Shown piece after piece: positions 26,545-35,591 of a DNA stretch of 64,000 nucleotides. The DNA comes from an uncultured Agathobacter sp. (GTDB lineage Bacteria; Bacillota; Clostridia; Lachnospirales; Lachnospiraceae): positions 53,431 through 117,430 of the forward strand of contig CAJUND010000011.1 in assembly GCA_910587655.1 (NCBI GenBank), given 5' to 3'. Both the position numbers and the translations under genes were made by a program. Positions within the stretch are counted from its first letter, which is position 1, and every line of letters starts with the position of its first letter. The notes below the pieces were generated by a model. That model made no database searches. It was not told the DNA's origin and was given only the letters and a program-made list of their open reading frames with translations.

Positions 26545-27015
26545 ATGAAAAAGAATGAAGCAAAGATGAATAACAAAGGTTTCTCTCTTGTAGAGTTAAT
26601 CGTAGTTATTGCCATTATGGCAGTACTGGTTGGTGTACTTGCACCAATGTTCATCCGTTACGTTGAGAAGTCAAGGGAGAGTACAGATTTACAGAACCTT
26701 GATTCTATTATTACTACCATTGAAGCTTACTGTGCAGATAAGGACAATATCGGCAGTGGTGTGGCAGTTACATTAAAACTTGGTGCTCCAGTGGAAGATC
26801 CTACTCTCAGTGGTAGTAGTACCTTAGGTATTAATGCAGAGTTGATTGCAGCTGGAATTATTGCTAAGTCTGGTGATCCACTTCCGAAAAAGGGAAACAA
26901 GTGGAGTACAGATCCGCAGTGTGTATATAATCCTGCCACCGGTCAGAAAGTATTTTCTGGTGAATCAAGTTACTATCAGCCAAATGCTGCGAAAACAGCA
27001 CTTGAGCCAAAATAA
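26545..27015 (+). CDS. pilA: Major type IV pilin, copy 1 (two cysteines)
   Basis: A 156-residue prepilin. The leader of 12 residues ends in NNKG; cleavage before F gives FSLVELIVVIAIMAVLVGVLA, read in part, with Glu5 conserved. The hydrophobic helix is followed by a small globular domain with two Cys (EAYC near residue 62 and QCVY near 131) that could form the C-terminal disulfide seen in many pilins. Start with AAAAGGAG upstream; the in-frame ATG at 26566 (MNNKG) is an alternative. Clearly paralogous to the pilin at 27953, including LQNLDS, NKWS and GESxY blocks. Confidence 0.93.
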   Translation: MKKNEAKMNNKGFSLVELIVVIAIMAVLVGVLAPMFIRYVEKSRESTDLQNLDSIITTIEAYCADKDNIGSGVAVTLKLGAPVEDPTLSGSSTLGINAELIAAGIIAKSGDPLPKKGNKWSTDPQCVYNPATGQKVFSGESSYYQPNAAKTALEPK

Positions 27016-27358
27016 GATTTGATATTGCTTATGGGATTTTGCGGCATCCCACAGTCTCATAAGGAAGAAACTAAGAGAGTGACCTTTATTATCGGAATAT
27101 CTGTATAACAGGTATTCTGTCTTGGACAGAAAACAATATGCATCCAAACCCTACTGCAGGATGCTGGAAACGACATCATGGGATTTCGGATCACTTGTTT
27201 ACAAAAGCGCAATGTATCGTCTGGCTGCTTTATACATAAACCACTGGCAGTCAGACAAGGTGCATTGCATCTTGTCATATTTACAGCAAATCATCACATA
27301 TATGCACAGAGCCAGCATGTATGTAAAAAATCACATCAAATTTCAGGAGGCAGATAAA
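27016..27358 (+). other. Gene-poor gap between pilin 1 and the coiled-coil gene
   Basis: 343 bases inside an otherwise tight operon. An open frame crosses it from 27122 but has no ribosome binding site and no family resemblance, and it joins the next gene only because that gene is in the same frame. Two hairpins are visible: a two-part one, CTTAT/ATAAG (27028-27032 with 27059-27063) enclosing GGGAT/ATCCC (27033-27037 with 27046-27050), and TTCTGTC-TTG-GACAGAA (27115-27131). Neither has a good T-run. Confidence 0.6.
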
Positions 27359-27925
27359 ATGACAGATATGGATTTATTAAACGCAATTGGAGAGCTATTT
27401 GACAAAAAGTTTGAAGAGAAAATTGAACCTAGATTCAGGGCGATAGAAGAACGTCTGGATAAAATAGAAGAACGCCTTGACAAGGTGGAGGAACGCCTTG
27501 ACAGAGTAGAAGAACGTCTGGATAAAATTGAGGAACGCCTCGACAGAGTAGAAGAACGTCTGGATAAAATTGAGGAACGCCTTGACAGAGTAGAAGAACG
27601 TTTAGACAAAGTGGAAGAACGCCTTGATAAAGTAGAAAAGCGTCTTGACAAAGTGGAAGAACGCGTCAATAAAGTTGAGGAACGTCTCAGCAAAGTGGAA
27701 AATGATATAACTGTTATCCGCAGAGATATTGAATATAAAGTTTATCCCCTTATGGACAATATATGGTCTAATTATATGGATACTTTTAAACGTTACCAGA
27801 AAAATAACGAAAAACTGGAAGTTACATATACAGATATTGATGCATTGAAAAGTGCAGTGGAACGGCATACGGTTCAGATTGCAGAACTTCAGAAACGAAT
27901 TGAGCCGGAATCTTCCGCTGTTTAG
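27359..27925 (+). CDS. Heptad-repeat coiled-coil protein encoded between two pilins
   Basis: A 188-residue protein. The start at 27359 follows AGGAGG by 9 bases and gives the N-terminus MTDMDLLNAIGELFDKKFE, common to a Lachnospiraceae family of small coiled-coil proteins I recall but cannot name. Residues 29-112 are twelve near-perfect heptads of the form (I/V)EERLDK, encoded by 21-bp tandem DNA repeats (27443-27694). Then come VENDITVIRRDIE and a C-terminal segment DALKSAVERHTVQIAEL. It has no signal peptide or membrane segment, so it is probably cytoplasmic and oligomeric. Its function is unknown. Its place between two pilin paralogues suggests either insertion or a pilus-related role. Confidence 0.75.
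   Translation: MTDMDLLNAIGELFDKKFEEKIEPRFRAIEERLDKIEERLDKVEERLDRVEERLDKIEERLDRVEERLDKIEERLDRVEERLDKVEERLDKVEKRLDKVEERVNKVEERLSKVENDITVIRRDIEYKVYPLMDNIWSNYMDTFKRYQKNNEKLEVTYTDIDALKSAVERHTVQIAELQKRIEPESSAV
27443..27694 (+). repeat. Twelve 21-bp tandem repeats coding for heptads
   Basis: Each unit encodes (I/V)EERLDK or a close variant (gaagaacgtctggataaaat pattern). Units alternate in a 42-bp higher-order pattern in the middle. Such tracts can change length by slippage in steps of whole heptads without breaking frame. Confidence 0.85.
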
Positions 27926-27952
27926 AATAGAATATTAGCAGGAGATATGTAA

Positions 27953-28426
27953 ATGTCAAAAAACAAAGGATTTTCCCTTGTGGAAATTGTTGTAGTAATA
28001 GCAATTATGGCTGTGCTGGTCGGTGTACTTGCCCCGGTGTTTGTGCGTTATATTGAAAAGTCAAAGCAGGGAGCCGACCTTCAGAATCTGGATTCGGCAG
28101 TGGATGTGCTGGAAGCCTATTTTTCAGATAAAGATTTCACAGACGGGTCAACGGCAGTTACCGTAACTTTAACACTTGGTTCGCCGCTTCAGACTTCCGG
28201 AATACCGGCAGGCTTTGATCCGGAACAGAATCTGGTTGATATGGGAATTATTAGTGCAAAAGGTGATGCCCTGCCGCTGAAAGCAAATAAGTGGAGTGCA
28301 TCAGGTACTGGAAATACAACTGTTCCATCCGTTGTATATGATATACAGTCAAACCATAAAACGTATACCGGTGAATCTGAATATTTTAAGGCCAATGATG
28401 CAGGCACATCGATAGATGCAAAATAA
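27953..28426 (+). CDS. Type IV pilin, copy 2 (no cysteines)
   Basis: A 157-residue prepilin with a six-residue leader MSKNKG and mature N-terminus FSLVEIVVVIAIMAVLVGVLA, read in part (Glu5 present). It is a paralogue of the pilin at 26545, sharing the helix, LQNLDS, EAY, NKWS and TGESEY blocks. Both Cys of copy 1 are replaced (EAYF and SVVY). It may be an alternative major pilin or an initiating subunit. AGGAGATATG lies just before the start. Confidence 0.9.
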   Translation: MSKNKGFSLVEIVVVIAIMAVLVGVLAPVFVRYIEKSKQGADLQNLDSAVDVLEAYFSDKDFTDGSTAVTVTLTLGSPLQTSGIPAGFDPEQNLVDMGIISAKGDALPLKANKWSASGTGNTTVPSVVYDIQSNHKTYTGESEYFKANDAGTSIDAK

Positions 28427-28475
28427 TTTTAAAGAAGGAAGGCGGCTGTTTTTAGTAAACAGATACAGATAAAAT

Positions 28476-29252
28476 ATGTACACACAGTTAGAGTTATATG
28501 AACAAATCCCAATTTTAGCAGCAGTGCTGCTGTTTGGACTTGTCATTGGAAGTTTTTTAAATGTATGCATTTTGCGCATACCAGAAAAAGAAACGGTCGT
28601 GACCAGACGGTCGCACTGCATGAACTGTGGATACCAGCTGAGCTGGTATGATATGATTCCGGTCGCAAGTTATCTTGCGTTACATGGAAAATGCCGCAAA
28701 TGCAAAGCTGAGATTTCCGCGCAGTATCCTCTGGTTGAGGCTCTGAACGGAATTTTGTGCGTTATTGTTGTATTTGTAAACGGGGTACAGTTTAACAGTC
28801 TGCTGTACTGCCTGCTTGTATCCGCATTAATTGTACTTTCTGTAATAGATTTCAGGACATATGAGATTCCGTTTGGAATTAATGTGTTTATCTTCGTACT
28901 TGGACTGGTGCAGCTTGCGGCTGATTATGCAGGATGGAAAGGATATGTTGCAGGATTTTTTGCAGTCAGTATACCGCTGGAGCTGCTGTTGCTGCTAAGC
29001 AGGGGAAGGGCTATCGGCGGAGGTGATGTTAAGCTGATGGCTGCTGCAGGAATTCTGCTTGGATGGCAGAAGATTATTCTTGCACTTCTGATTGGATGCA
29101 TTTTAGGTTCAGTAATTCATATCATCCGAATGAAAGTATCCGATGCAGAGCATGTGCTTGCTATGGGACCCTACCTGGCGATGGGGATTTTCCTATCGGC
29201 TTTATGGGGGGATACATGGATACAGATGTACCTGAACATGCTAAAGGTTTGA
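28476..29252 (+). CDS. pilD: Prepilin peptidase PilD
   Basis: Aspartic membrane protease that cleaves prepilin leaders and usually N-methylates the new N-terminus. The 258-residue polytopic protein has the N-terminal cytoplasmic zinc-type domain with two Cys pairs (CMNCG and CRKCK) and the GSFLNVCILRIP motif. The two catalytic Asp are seen in SVIDFRTYEIP and GGGDVKLM. About seven or eight membrane segments. No strong ribosome binding site is seen before the ATG, so translation may depend on upstream reading. The natural substrates are the six prepilin-like proteins of this operon. Confidence 0.93.
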   Translation: MYTQLELYEQIPILAAVLLFGLVIGSFLNVCILRIPEKETVVTRRSHCMNCGYQLSWYDMIPVASYLALHGKCRKCKAEISAQYPLVEALNGILCVIVVFVNGVQFNSLLYCLLVSALIVLSVIDFRTYEIPFGINVFIFVLGLVQLAADYAGWKGYVAGFFAVSIPLELLLLLSRGRAIGGGDVKLMAAAGILLGWQKIILALLIGCILGSVIHIIRMKVSDAEHVLAMGPYLAMGIFLSALWGDTWIQMYLNMLKV

Positions 29253-29376
29253 TAAAAGAGAAAATAATTTTTGTCCGGGTTAGATGCAGGACAGGATTAA
29301 AAGATAAATTACAATATAAGAAATATTCTTTCGGGAGTATTACAGTTAGGAAACAAGGACAGGAGAGAAAAAGAAA

Positions 29377-31059
29377 ATGGCGGGAAAAATCGTTAGTATT
29401 AAGATAGGTTACAGTATTACGCATGTTGCAGAGGTGGAGCATGAATCAAAGACACCTAAGATTTATCATGCGTTTGCGTTTGAAACTCCGGAGGATGTAT
29501 TAAATGATGACGGTGTTCATGTGACGGATGAATTTGTGCGCCGGATGAAGCAGGGGATGACAGAAAACGGAATTCAGACAAACCGGATTATGTTTACCAT
29601 TTCCTCCACCCGTGTGGCAAACCGTGAGGTAACCATCCCTCTGGTAAAGGAGAACAAAATCCGGCCGATACTGATGGCGAATGCAAAGGATTATTTCCCG
29701 GTTGACCTGGCGCTGTACCAGCTGGTATACCGCGTAATAGAAACAATGAAAGCAGAAAAGCAGATGCGTATTTCCATTTACGCCGTTCCGAATTCACTGA
29801 TCAGTTCCTACCAGCTTCTGGCAAAGGCGATGGATATGCAGCTGATTGCGCTGGATTATTATGGAAACAGTATTTATGAGGCAATGATGAACACCATGTC
29901 TCCGGATTTGTCTGCGACATTGTGTATTGATGATAACAGTTCCATGCTGACCGTCATTCAAAACAGTCAGATTGTGCTGCAGAGAAGTATTGGATACGGT
30001 ATTGATGATGCAGTGTTTGCAATGATGCAGACGCCGCTCGTATCAAGGGATGCTACTTATATGGATGCACTTGCGGTTATGCAGATGAATCCGAGTTTTT
30101 CCGACCAGCTGAGACCGGACCGGATGAATGACGAGCTTTCAACCACAAGTGCCAAGGACAGCATTTCCCAGGCACTGTCCATGCTGATTGGTAATATTTC
30201 CCGTGTCCTGGATTATTTTGCTTCCAGACATTCAGATGTGGAACTGATAGGACTGACGCTTCTGGGGCTTGGTGCGAGCTGTAACGGGCTGGATATTCTT
30301 TTAAGTAACGAGCTTGGTGTACGGGTAACTCCGGTAAGCAGCTTTGGTTCCGGGGATGTGATGCGTGAACTTTCTGCGAAGAAGTTTAACATAGGAGAGT
30401 ATTACATCAATATTGCCTGTGCAATAAAACCGTTAAATTTTATACTGATTGCAGATGATAAGAAGAAAAAAAGTGCAGAGGGATCGAATGATTCCATGCT
30501 TCTGCCGGGATTTATCTGTGCAGGCTGTATCATTGCTTCCGCAGCAATTTTTGGTGTTCTGACAATGGGGAATATTTCTCTGACTACCACGAATAAAGGT
30601 CTGGAAAGCTCCATTTCATCTAAAATAAATGTGATTGATGAATATAATTCGTATTTGACATCAAAAGTGATAAATGATGGGATTCATATGATTGAATCAA
30701 GCTCCAATGTGCCAAACGATGCATTTCTTGACCTGATTGCTGAGCTGGAAGAGAATATGCCTTCTGACCTTCTGGTTTCTGCACTGAGCGTCAGCGGAGA
30801 TGTGATTAGTATTACGGCTACATGTGATTCCAAGAATTCAGCTGCTGAGACACTGATTAAACTGCGGACCTTCAGCAGTGTGTACAATGTAGAGTGCAGC
30901 GGTATCACCGAGGAAGAGAATGATGCCGGTAAAAAGAGGGTAAATATCAGCTTTACACTGACTTATACAGGTATGCAGAACGATGAAGAAGAAGGCGGGG
31001 ATGACCTGCTGACAGAAACAGGAACAGATTCCGCAGAACCTGCAGAAAGTACACAGTAA
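29377..31059 (+). CDS. PilM-PilN fusion protein of the pilus alignment complex
   Basis: A 560-residue protein combining two proteins normally separate. Residues 1-350 are an actin-like PilM domain (IVSIKIGYSITHVAEVE at the N-terminus, SATLCIDDNSSMLTVIQN, and LGASCNGLDILLSNELGV, read in part). One membrane segment follows at about 373-395, and then an extracytoplasmic PilN-like domain with a short coiled coil and an alpha-beta region (LLVSALSVSGDVISITATC). In other bacteria PilM binds the cytoplasmic tail of PilN; here the fusion makes that link covalent. The acidic tail is short. AGGAGAGAA precedes the start. PilO follows. Confidence 0.8.
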   Translation: MAGKIVSIKIGYSITHVAEVEHESKTPKIYHAFAFETPEDVLNDDGVHVTDEFVRRMKQGMTENGIQTNRIMFTISSTRVANREVTIPLVKENKIRPILMANAKDYFPVDLALYQLVYRVIETMKAEKQMRISIYAVPNSLISSYQLLAKAMDMQLIALDYYGNSIYEAMMNTMSPDLSATLCIDDNSSMLTVIQNSQIVLQRSIGYGIDDAVFAMMQTPLVSRDATYMDALAVMQMNPSFSDQLRPDRMNDELSTTSAKDSISQALSMLIGNISRVLDYFASRHSDVELIGLTLLGLGASCNGLDILLSNELGVRVTPVSSFGSGDVMRELSAKKFNIGEYYINIACAIKPLNFILIADDKKKKSAEGSNDSMLLPGFICAGCIIASAAIFGVLTMGNISLTTTNKGLESSISSKINVIDEYNSYLTSKVINDGIHMIESSSNVPNDAFLDLIAELEENMPSDLLVSALSVSGDVISITATCDSKNSAAETLIKLRTFSSVYNVECSGITEEENDAGKKRVNISFTLTYTGMQNDEEEGGDDLLTETGTDSAEPAESTQ

Positions 31060-31073
31060 GAGGGGAGACAGTT

Positions 31074-31940
31074 ATGAAATCATCAAAAGGAGCAGCAAAA
31101 ATTCTGATTATTCTATTCGGGGTTGCAATTCTCATACTGACAATTACGGTTGTAAAACCAAGACTGGATGACACAAAATACGCACTCGAACAGGAGAATA
31201 AAACATTAACGGAAAAACTGGCAAGGCTTACAGAACTGGAAGCGAATCTTGCCACATACCAGACACAGAAAGAACAGTTTGAGAATGAAAATGTGGAGAT
31301 TTTAAACCAGTTTCCAGCAGAACTCAGAACAGAGGATGCCATTCTTTACGCGAAGAAACTGGAAAATACTTCCGATATGGAGATTGCGACCATTGGTGTG
31401 GCGCCAGGGAGCCTGCTGTATGCAATGAATGGTGATAATCTGGATGAAACCGGACTGGCAACCGTGAGTGGTTCAACGGCGGATCCGGGCGGTGAGACAA
31501 CGGACGGAGCAGGGGGTGATACTGCAGGCACAGACGGCACAGGTGATGCAGCTGCGACAGGCGGTGCTGATGACCTTGGTATTATTGAAGAATCGCAGGT
31601 GGAAAAGCCGGATTATAATCTTTATGACATGGTAGTCAGCTATGACTTTAAAACCAGTTATGAAGACATGAAAAAAATCTTCCAGAATATTCTGGATGAC
31701 AAGAATAAAAGAAATATCGGGGATGTTGCAATTACCTATGACGAAGAGAGCGGAAAGCTGATAGGTAACATGACAGTGAACATGTATTTTGTAACAGGTA
31801 CGGAAAAGATGTATGAAGATCCGGATCCGGGCAGCATGAAACATGGACTTTCCAATATATTTGGAAGTTTAAAGAAAGCGGACAGCAATAAATCAGGAGG
31901 TAAGAAATCATCAGGAAGTAAGAAGAAAAAGAGGAGGTGA
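31074..31940 (+). CDS. pilO: PilO-like alignment protein
   Basis: A 288-residue protein with one N-terminal membrane segment (about 9-26), a coiled coil (about 35-80, with ALEQENKTLTEKLARLTELE), a Gly/Thr/Asp-rich linker (about 135-165) and a C-terminal domain with YDMVVSYDFKTSYEDMKKIF, as in PilO. It ends in a very basic Lys/Ser tail. It would pair with the PilN half of the preceding gene. Assignment rests on topology and position more than on strong sequence identity. Confidence 0.7.
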   Translation: MKSSKGAAKILIILFGVAILILTITVVKPRLDDTKYALEQENKTLTEKLARLTELEANLATYQTQKEQFENENVEILNQFPAELRTEDAILYAKKLENTSDMEIATIGVAPGSLLYAMNGDNLDETGLATVSGSTADPGGETTDGAGGDTAGTDGTGDAAATGGADDLGIIEESQVEKPDYNLYDMVVSYDFKTSYEDMKKIFQNILDDKNKRNIGDVAITYDEESGKLIGNMTVNMYFVTGTEKMYEDPDPGSMKHGLSNIFGSLKKADSNKSGGKKSSGSKKKKRR

Positions 31941-31945
31941 TCTGA

Positions 31946-33154
31946 ATGAGACAAAAACGGAAAGGGAATTCCAACCGGGGATTTACCCTGGTTGAGGTTC
32001 TGGTTGCAGTCGTGATTCTTGCAGTTGTAGTCGTACCTCTTCTGAACAGCTTTTATACGGCATCCAGAACGAATGCGAAGGCAAAAAAGCTGATGGATGC
32101 AACTACAGCGGCACAGAATGTATTTGAGGAACTTAAGGCGGAGAAGCTGGATGATTTTATTCATGACCATACAGCGACAAAGACAGAGCTGCTAAAGGGT
32201 GATGGAACGGCGCAGCTTGATGAGCATGGAAAGAAAATTTACAGTTACACCCTGCCGGATACGTCTTCTCCGTCAAATTATACACTGACAGTTGACCAGC
32301 GCACATTTCTTGCCAGGGTAACGCTTGATCCGGTGGATTATACTACCAAGGAATCTGCTGCGCAGAAACAGTCAGATTATAATACGCAGCTGTTTGCAAA
32401 ACTATCCAAGCTTTCGTCTGCCAGCAATGCTTTTTACATAGAAGACGCTACGGCAGATCTGGATAATAAGGCAGCAAACAATCTGGCAACAAGTGTGGAT
32501 CCGACGGAGATTGAAAATATCAAAAAATCAATGTCAAGAACTATTACAGTGGATATTGCATATACGGAAAGCAGTAAATGGTGCCGTGTATATGTTACAG
32601 TTGCCTATACAGATTTACTGGGCGGAACCTATACGCCGATTGACCGTCAGGAGATTTACAATAACAATACGGCGCTTTCCAACAAACTGTCAAATATCTT
32701 TCTTTGTTTCCTGCCAATGTACAGTGAAACAGGTACCAAACTTGTACCAAAAGAAAAGGTTATCATTAATAATCCGACCAATTATCCGGTAGGAATTTAC
32801 ATGGCAAAGCAGACGAGCCGCGATGATACAGCAAATATGGTTGGTAAAAATAACTACGGTGTGGAGTTAGAAGTCAATGAGGGAAACCGTGTATGGGACC
32901 AGGCGGTTACCAGGGTGGCAACAAATCTCCGGTATGAAGAAGGCAATACGATTACCAGTGAACTGACGAAGGTTATTTATACCGGACCAACAAGTATTCC
33001 TTCATCCATGCAGAAGGCACTTGACATATCGGATGATTTAAGCCGGCCGGAAGCATCTGTACGTATTTACAAGGTTAAGGTTGAAATATTTGAAAAGGAT
33101 GATACTGCTTATGCAAATGCACTCACAACAATGGAAGGAACAAAAATTGAATAG
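31946..33154 (+). CDS. Minor prepilin, PilV-like (402 residues)
   Basis: N-terminus NSNRG then FTLVEVLVAVVILAVVVVPLL, read in part, with Glu5. The leader is about 12 residues and the globular domain about 370 residues, larger than ordinary minor pilins. LDATTAAQNVFEELKAEKL-type sequence after the helix is typical of PilV/PulI-like subunits. AGGAGGTGATC is an almost ideal ribosome binding site. First of four consecutive prepilin-like genes; its stop overlaps the next start. Confidence 0.8.
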   Translation: MRQKRKGNSNRGFTLVEVLVAVVILAVVVVPLLNSFYTASRTNAKAKKLMDATTAAQNVFEELKAEKLDDFIHDHTATKTELLKGDGTAQLDEHGKKIYSYTLPDTSSPSNYTLTVDQRTFLARVTLDPVDYTTKESAAQKQSDYNTQLFAKLSKLSSASNAFYIEDATADLDNKAANNLATSVDPTEIENIKKSMSRTITVDIAYTESSKWCRVYVTVAYTDLLGGTYTPIDRQEIYNNNTALSNKLSNIFLCFLPMYSETGTKLVPKEKVIINNPTNYPVGIYMAKQTSRDDTANMVGKNNYGVELEVNEGNRVWDQAVTRVATNLRYEEGNTITSELTKVIYTGPTSIPSSMQKALDISDDLSRPEASVRIYKVKVEIFEKDDTAYANALTTMEGTKIE

Positions 33155-35579
33155 GAAAAAGAGGAACAGCAGGGGTTCGGCAATGGTTCTTGTCATTTCC
33201 ACAATTGCAGTTATCGGTGTGCTTGTGGTGACACTGCTTTCCGTGACGCTTATGACTCTTCGGATGAAGGTAACGCAGATGCGTTCCCAGGAAAATTTCT
33301 ATGATGCAGAATCAGTGCTCGATGATATCAATGTTGGTCTGCAGAAAAGAATTGCGGATGCCGCGGGAACGGCATATACCTTTACCCTTGAGCATTACAG
33401 CGGGGCAAATGCGCAGACACGCCAGTCCAATTTTATGACGATGTTTGAAAAGGAGCTGTTAAAGAATAATCCTCCGTCACCGACAAAATCTCTGGTGGAT
33501 GCTGCACATTCCACCATGTATGCGAAACTTTATAACAGGGAAGCATTACTGGATATGATTTCCGTGGAAGTTACAGCTGCGGCAAAGGATTGGAAGCTGG
33601 AATCTGCAGGCGGAGCTAATTCCAATGTTCTGAATGTTGATTCATCTGCAGGTACCTATACCTTTAAGAACCTCCGGGTTACTTATATTGACCAGAATGA
33701 CTATATGACAGTAATCCAGACAGATATTGTTGTACACTGTCCTCCGATTGATTTTAACCAGACGCTTACAACGGCACTCGATTTAACTTCTTTTGTATTT
33801 GTGGCGAATGAGCAGTCGCAGGTTACAGGCGGTGATATTGGCGTATCAGGAAGTGCTTATCTGGGAACAGATGATGAAACGGCAGGCCGCTGCGCGGCAG
33901 ATTACCGGACTGGAAAAGTTACTTTTGAATCAGTTGGGGATAATACCCGTCTGATTACAAACGGAACCATGTATGCCAGCCAGGGGGCAGATGTAACAGT
34001 TCAGGGTCCGTGTACCACATGGGCGAAAAATGTGGATGTGGATAATGCATCCGTAACCCTTGGGGTTCAGAATACAAAAGCAGACGGAACAGTGGCACCG
34101 TCCGGGACAACATATATCAGTAATGACATTTCCATGGGAAATTCCTCAAAAGTAAAAGCCGGAGGACAGCTTATCGCTTACGGTACACTGGATAATTCCA
34201 AGACAATTTACGGTGATACGGCAGTTGACAGCAATCCGGCTGCATTTTCCAGTGCCATTCTGATTAATGGAAAAGATACAACACTGGATCTGAATGAACT
34301 TAATAACTTTATCATTGCAGGAAATGCTTATGTAAATGCAGAGAGGAACTCTATTTCCCAGAGTGTCAACCGGCTGAATGATAATAAAAATATTGAGATG
34401 GGCGAATCCATTGCCATGAAGTCCGACCAGCGGGCGTATATGGTTCCGGCACAGTTTATTGCCCCGTTCTGTCCTTCTGGTGGGGTAAATCCTATGCTGG
34501 GTGACAAGTATCTGAATCTGGAGAAGGAGCTGGCGGATAAGCTTTATGGCGGGGACAGAACAAGGGTAACCTCCATGGACTTTCTGCGTGCCAGTGAGAC
34601 GGCTTCCGTGGGTGTTCCGTCCGAACTTGCGCAGCTTGGGGTAGTGGGACTGCAGAAGGAAGTATATCCTATGAGCAGCGGTACGCAGATGGTATATTTC
34701 TTCCTTGTATTTGACAGCCAGCAGAGTGTTAATGAATTTGCAGATACATATTTTGCAAAGAAGAAAAATCTTTCTGCCTTAAAAGGACGTGTTGCACAGA
34801 ACCGCTTTAATACTTCTATTTCTTATCCGGGTGCGTTTAAGGATAAAGAGAATGACCTGACGGATTATACATTTTATTATAATGGCTGTGTGATTGTGCC
34901 GGATGGGGAGAATACAAAGGTATTGTCAGGAAAACTGAAATATCTGACGAGTGAATACAGTGTGAAGCTCAATACAGAAGCAGTTAATCACCAGCAGACT
35001 TTTGCGGCGCTTCGCCATAAACTGGTGGCAGGTTCTGTTTCACAGGAAGAGCTGAATAAAAATGTATATGACAATCTGGTACTTCCAATGACGAGTACAG
35101 AGCCGGATAAAAATATTCCGTCTGGAAACAAAAAGATATTTGCAACGCACACCGGTCCCGGAATTGCACCGGAAGCAGCCATGTGCGCGGTAGTGGTAAA
35201 TAACCGGGGAGGTTCCACTTACGTCCTTTCCAATCCTACCAGCGATGCATATCAGGAAGCGACCGAGATGTGTGATTCAGAACGTCTTCCGGTACATGTA
35301 GTGATTGCATCGGGGGATGTGGAAGTAAAATGCAACTTCAGGGGTATGATTATTGCGGGCGGTAAGATTACCATTGATAACCAGAACAAGACACTTCAGG
35401 CGGACAGTAACCTGACACAGCAGGCGCTGCGTATTGAGGATGATAACGGTATACGTGCCGTGGATTATCTGGTGGCAGGAGACAGCTGTCTGGCAGACGG
35501 TGCCGGCGGCGGTTCGGGCGAGGAGAGTACACTGGCATTCGCAGAATATGTTACTTATAGTAATTGGCAGAAGCAGTAG
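33147..35579 (+). CDS. Minor pilus subunit, PilX-like, very large (810 residues)
   Basis: The start is placed at TTG 33147, which overlaps the previous stop (TTGAATAG) and has GGAAGGA 7 bases upstream; longer ATG starts back to 33081 lack a site and run inside the previous gene. N-terminus NRKKRNSRG then SAMVLVISTIAVIGVLVVTL, read in part: a PilX/GspK-type helix without Glu5, followed by QENFYDAESVLDDI, matching the family pattern of an acidic residue after the helix. The remaining 750 residues are extracellular, with repeated beta-rich stretches (SGSAYLGTDD, ISNDISMGNSSKVKAGGQL, IIAGGKITIDN) resembling a right-handed beta-helix or polymer-forming fold. The usual PilX size is under 200 residues. 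Confidence 0.75.
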   Translation: MNRKKRNSRGSAMVLVISTIAVIGVLVVTLLSVTLMTLRMKVTQMRSQENFYDAESVLDDINVGLQKRIADAAGTAYTFTLEHYSGANAQTRQSNFMTMFEKELLKNNPPSPTKSLVDAAHSTMYAKLYNREALLDMISVEVTAAAKDWKLESAGGANSNVLNVDSSAGTYTFKNLRVTYIDQNDYMTVIQTDIVVHCPPIDFNQTLTTALDLTSFVFVANEQSQVTGGDIGVSGSAYLGTDDETAGRCAADYRTGKVTFESVGDNTRLITNGTMYASQGADVTVQGPCTTWAKNVDVDNASVTLGVQNTKADGTVAPSGTTYISNDISMGNSSKVKAGGQLIAYGTLDNSKTIYGDTAVDSNPAAFSSAILINGKDTTLDLNELNNFIIAGNAYVNAERNSISQSVNRLNDNKNIEMGESIAMKSDQRAYMVPAQFIAPFCPSGGVNPMLGDKYLNLEKELADKLYGGDRTRVTSMDFLRASETASVGVPSELAQLGVVGLQKEVYPMSSGTQMVYFFLVFDSQQSVNEFADTYFAKKKNLSALKGRVAQNRFNTSISYPGAFKDKENDLTDYTFYYNGCVIVPDGENTKVLSGKLKYLTSEYSVKLNTEAVNHQQTFAALRHKLVAGSVSQEELNKNVYDNLVLPMTSTEPDKNIPSGNKKIFATHTGPGIAPEAAMCAVVVNNRGGSTYVLSNPTSDAYQEATEMCDSERLPVHVVIASGDVEVKCNFRGMIIAGGKITIDNQNKTLQADSNLTQQALRIEDDNGIRAVDYLVAGDSCLADGAGGGSGEESTLAFAEYVTYSNWQKQ

Positions 35580-35591
35580 GCGGTGATTCCT

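Noticed and set aside
27122..27358. N-terminal extension of the coiled-coil protein by 79 residues
   Set aside because: No ribosome binding site at 27122, no family similarity, and a clear AGGAGG directly before 27359.
27343..27693. Minus-strand 116-residue Arg/Ser-rich open frame
   Set aside because: It is the antisense of the 21-bp heptad repeats; the repeat keeps several frames open.
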